Below are positions 61,386 through 64,000 of a stretch of DNA of 64,000 bases, piece after piece. Numbering within the stretch: position 1 is the stretch's first letter; each line of letters starts with the position of its first letter. Source of the DNA: Chromera velia. Taxonomy: Eukaryota; Sar; Chromeraceae. Below the pieces are notes generated by a model. It worked only from the letters and a program-made list of their open reading frames with translations. It searched no databases and was not told the DNA's origin. The stretch is from assembly GCA_018398765.1 (NCBI GenBank), contig JAHBMJ010001616.1, positions 5,001-69,000 on the forward strand, written 5' to 3'. The translations under genes and the position numbers were made by a program.

Positions 61386-63306
61386 TATATGTTTCTTCTT
61401 CTCCCTTCTTTTCTTCATGAACACAACAGACAAAAAGAAAGAAAGAACAAAGACAAAAGAACAGCACCAACAATTAAACAGCGTGGGCAGGGGGCCCGAA
61501 AGGTGAAAGTTAAGCGCCCCTTGCCTCTCCACCTCCCGACAGACTTTCACGTGATCACTGGTTTCACACGCTACTCCTCTGCTGCTTCCACTCAAGACAA
61601 GAAAGAGAAGAAAAGAAAACAAGGCAAGACAGACAGACAGACAGATAGACAGACAGACAAGGACAGGGAGAGAGGAAGACGATACTGGAGGGACAACTGA
61701 CTGAACGGACAGACGGGCAGGGAGACAGACAGAATTGAAACGAATCACGACATGACTCGATCGCTGGAGCATTCATCTTGCAGAAAAGAAGCGACGACTG
61801 CAGACGAGCAACGAAAACAAGATTCCGAAGGGCACACACACACACACACACACACAGAGAGGGGGGGGGNNNNNNNNNNNGGGGGGGGGGGGGGGGGAGA
61901 GAGAGAAGGCGATTCGTCCTAAATTAGTCAAATCACGTCGTGTAACTCCCGAAGTAGATATCTGCAATGAGCGGGCTGGATGGCTTTGTGTTCCCATTGC
62001 GTGCCCGTGTCTGTTCTCTTCCTGCTTTGTCTAGGTGACGTAGACCGGGGAGAATTAAAGGGGAAGAGGCAGACACTAATAAGACTTACAGAAAGAAAGG
62101 ACGCACAATCACTCACCTAGAGACTGTCCGGACAAACGCAAACTTGTTGTCACGCTCTGCCCCCTCACCACCACCACTGCAGACAAAAGAGACAATTAAG
62201 AAGAGAAGAGGGAACAAAAAAGACTCAAGTCTGTAGGAAGGAAGGAAGGAAGGAAGGAAGGACAATACACGGCAAAAAAGACCCGGGAGGGAACAGAAGC
62301 ACAGAAGACAAATCACTGAGCGAACAGAGGAAAAACCTGGCCGTTCAAAAAGGAGTCTCTCTCGTTAAACACGTCCCATTGAATGCATATCCCCCCTCAA
62401 CCCGCTCCAGCTCCCCCAATTCAAAACGCCCAAAGCCCCCCCTCCTCCATCTTTTTGTTCTCACATCCTCTCTCTCTTCTTCCTGTCCTCTTCCTCTATT
62501 TCTAAGAAAGAACACCTGCATCCATGCATCGATCATTCATTCTCTCTCGATCTTTCCTCTCACTCAATTCTTTCTTTCACTCACCTGTACAGTTCATATC
62601 CTAATTTTGCTCCTGTAGCACCTCCCTTGTCTTCGTCCTCTTCTTCTTCCTCCTCCTCCCTCTCCTCATCCCCCCCAAACGAGGTCACCTGCCCACCCGC
62701 AAAGAACCACTCGTCGTCTGCCTGTGGAGGTTCCATGTCGTAGTTGATTGCGTGAAAGAACAAGGCCTCTCTCAGCTCTTCTACAGACACGCGACCGTCG
62801 TAGTCGTTGTCGAGAACCTCAAAGATATGGTGAGCCGTCCTGAAGGCAGGAACGGAGGCAGAAAGAGTTTCATTGGGATCTGGAAAACTCAGAAAGATCG
62901 GTGGAACCCCACTAGCACGAACAATTCTTGAAAGGAACCTAGAGGGTGGGCAGACCCCGTACAGCCAGAGAAGAGAAATCAGCCCGTGCATCCATCCATC
63001 TATCCATCCAGACAAGACGACAGGGCACCCACCCATCCACCCAATCTCCTGGATCTTTCTCGATCGAAAGGAAGCAGGTAATGCAAGGGTGGGGTGAGAA
63101 GAGGAGGGGATAGACGGTTGCACGAGGACATGATGACAAAATACAGGAAGTACGCAAGAAAGCAGCAAGTAAGGAAAAAAGATGGTTTGACGAAGAACAA
63201 GACCAACCTACCGACCGACCGACCGACCCAGGAGTGCACCCCGAAATTTCAGACACGCGGGTCTCAAATCTCTGTTGAGGAAGGTGCCCGCTTGAGGACG
63301 CAGACT

Positions 63307-63350
<44 letters not shown>

Positions 63351-63724
63351 AAGAGGAGGGATAGAACCTGGGGCAAAAGAGCAAATTTTTCTCTTCAAAT
63401 GCCTGAGGGCATTCTGGCAAATGGATCCACGCAGAACCACTGGTTGGCACTGCAGCTCAATCCCAAAAATCATGTGCGAATGAGATTCGACGGTTTGGTC
63501 ATTTCACTGTGCATCCATCCCGCCAGCCTCAATCAGCTCTCGATGTCTGTCGGCCACTTCGAAGGAACACACACAGACTGCTTCCTTTCCTCAAGCAGCC
63601 AAAACCATACACACAGGCAGCCGTCTGTCTGTCTGTCTCTCTGACTGACCTTTGCCAGCTCGACGAGGGCCTCTTGCAGCCTGTCGAATCTTGACTTCAG
63701 GCACTGCCTCAGCTTCTCCATCTC
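61037..63724 (-). CDS. EF-hand protein, 5' part unresolved
   Basis: Exons in transcript order: 63724-63650 (MEKLRQCLKSRFDRLQEALV, helical, GTCAGT donor), an unresolved junction, 62839-62585, 62176-62117, 61349-61037 (stop TGA). The last three join in matching phases. The exon at 62839 has a canonical EF-hand: loop D-N-D-Y-D-G-R-V-S-V-E-E flanked by helices (AHHIFEVLDN, ELREALFFHAINYD). A run of glutamates follows, then KFAFVRTVSRIRDMISVPYL and a proline-rich tail. EF-hands bind calcium, so a calcium sensor is likely. A further exon may lie at 63851-63875 (GTGAGT donor), and the gene probably extends past the right edge. Confidence 0.68.
61355..61402. repeat. (CAGA)n array with shared unique core
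   Basis: A CAGA array is followed by actatatgtttcttcttc, the same core as at about 3969-3990. On the minus strand the array forms the pyrimidine tract of the acceptor at 61349. Confidence 0.9.
61870..61880. other. Assembly gap of 11 N in a poly-G tract
   Basis: Gap flanked by (CA)n, GAGA and long G runs within an intron of the EF-hand gene. Confidence 0.95.
63310..63350. repeat. (CA)n microsatellite
   Basis: About twenty CA units in an intron of the EF-hand gene. Confidence 0.9.
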
Positions 63725-64000
63725 CTGCAGTTAGTTGCATGGCATGCGTGCGTCAGAAGGTCCACAGACAATATGCAGGCTTTTCTCAAGGCCTCTTTCA
63801 ATTCAGTTGAATGCGTGCGACAGAGCTTCTCATCTCAGAGAAGGAACTCACCAATCGATGGATCAAGACTGGCTGACTTATCAGAGACCGAGAAGTGTCA
63901 AGGGAGCACAAACGACAGAGTCAGAGTCAAACGTGAGAAAGGGCAGAGGGTTTGAGGAGGAGACATCAGGTGAGACATACGGAAGGAAAGACAGGAGGAA

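Noticed and set aside
1-64000. Genome-wide reassignment of TAA/TAG to glutamine
   Set aside because: DYNC2I2, the gene at 14013, the GAF gene and the secreted-protein gene end naturally at TAA, and thousands of codons in the large genes contain no in-frame TAR.

Overview
This window is nuclear DNA of a ciliated single-celled eukaryote. Genes are split by many introns, coding exons are GC-rich at third positions, and AT-rich islands, (CA)n, (GA)n, (CAGA)n and GGAA/TTCC arrays fill introns and spacers. A recognisable ciliary dynein-2 intermediate chain (DYNC2I2/WDR34) shows that the organism builds cilia. Repeated TGCATGCA motifs upstream of genes, the abundance of ankyrin and LRR genes, and non-canonical splice sites all suggest an alveolate (chromerid or dinoflagellate relative). 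That placement is inference, not proof.

Layout, left to right. A very large minus-strand gene runs from 13278 off the left edge. It encodes an N-terminal multi-pass membrane region, a long TPR-like middle and an unrecognised C-terminal region; one exon carries a 100-bp introner-like insertion. A divergent promoter (13279-14012) separates it from a single-exon plus-strand gene (14013-15386). A WD40 gene follows at 16572-19528. From 19.5 to 29 kb lie AT-rich DNA, a damaged ankyrin gene (22247-23451, minus), a possible small secreted protein (24198-25093, plus) and the relic of what looks like a DNA transposon (25469-28880). From 29 to 36.2 kb there is pyrimidine-biased, repeat-rich DNA with no confident gene.

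A tandem-GAF protein gene (45423-36271, minus) stands head to head with DYNC2I2 (46257-48791, plus). An AT-rich hairpin-rich island follows, then an LRR gene (54287-49522, minus) whose long open frame is interrupted only by TAG codons. At the right end are a two-exon gene for a secreted cysteine-containing protein (58205-57065, minus), a frame-shifted ankyrin gene (58919-60016, plus), another AT-rich island, and an EF-hand protein gene (minus, at least 63724-61037) that probably continues off the right edge.

Exon models were built by hand from splice-site motifs and reading-phase agreement. Where phases agree across many exons the model is strong; unresolved junctions are stated. No tRNA, rRNA or CRISPR array was seen.
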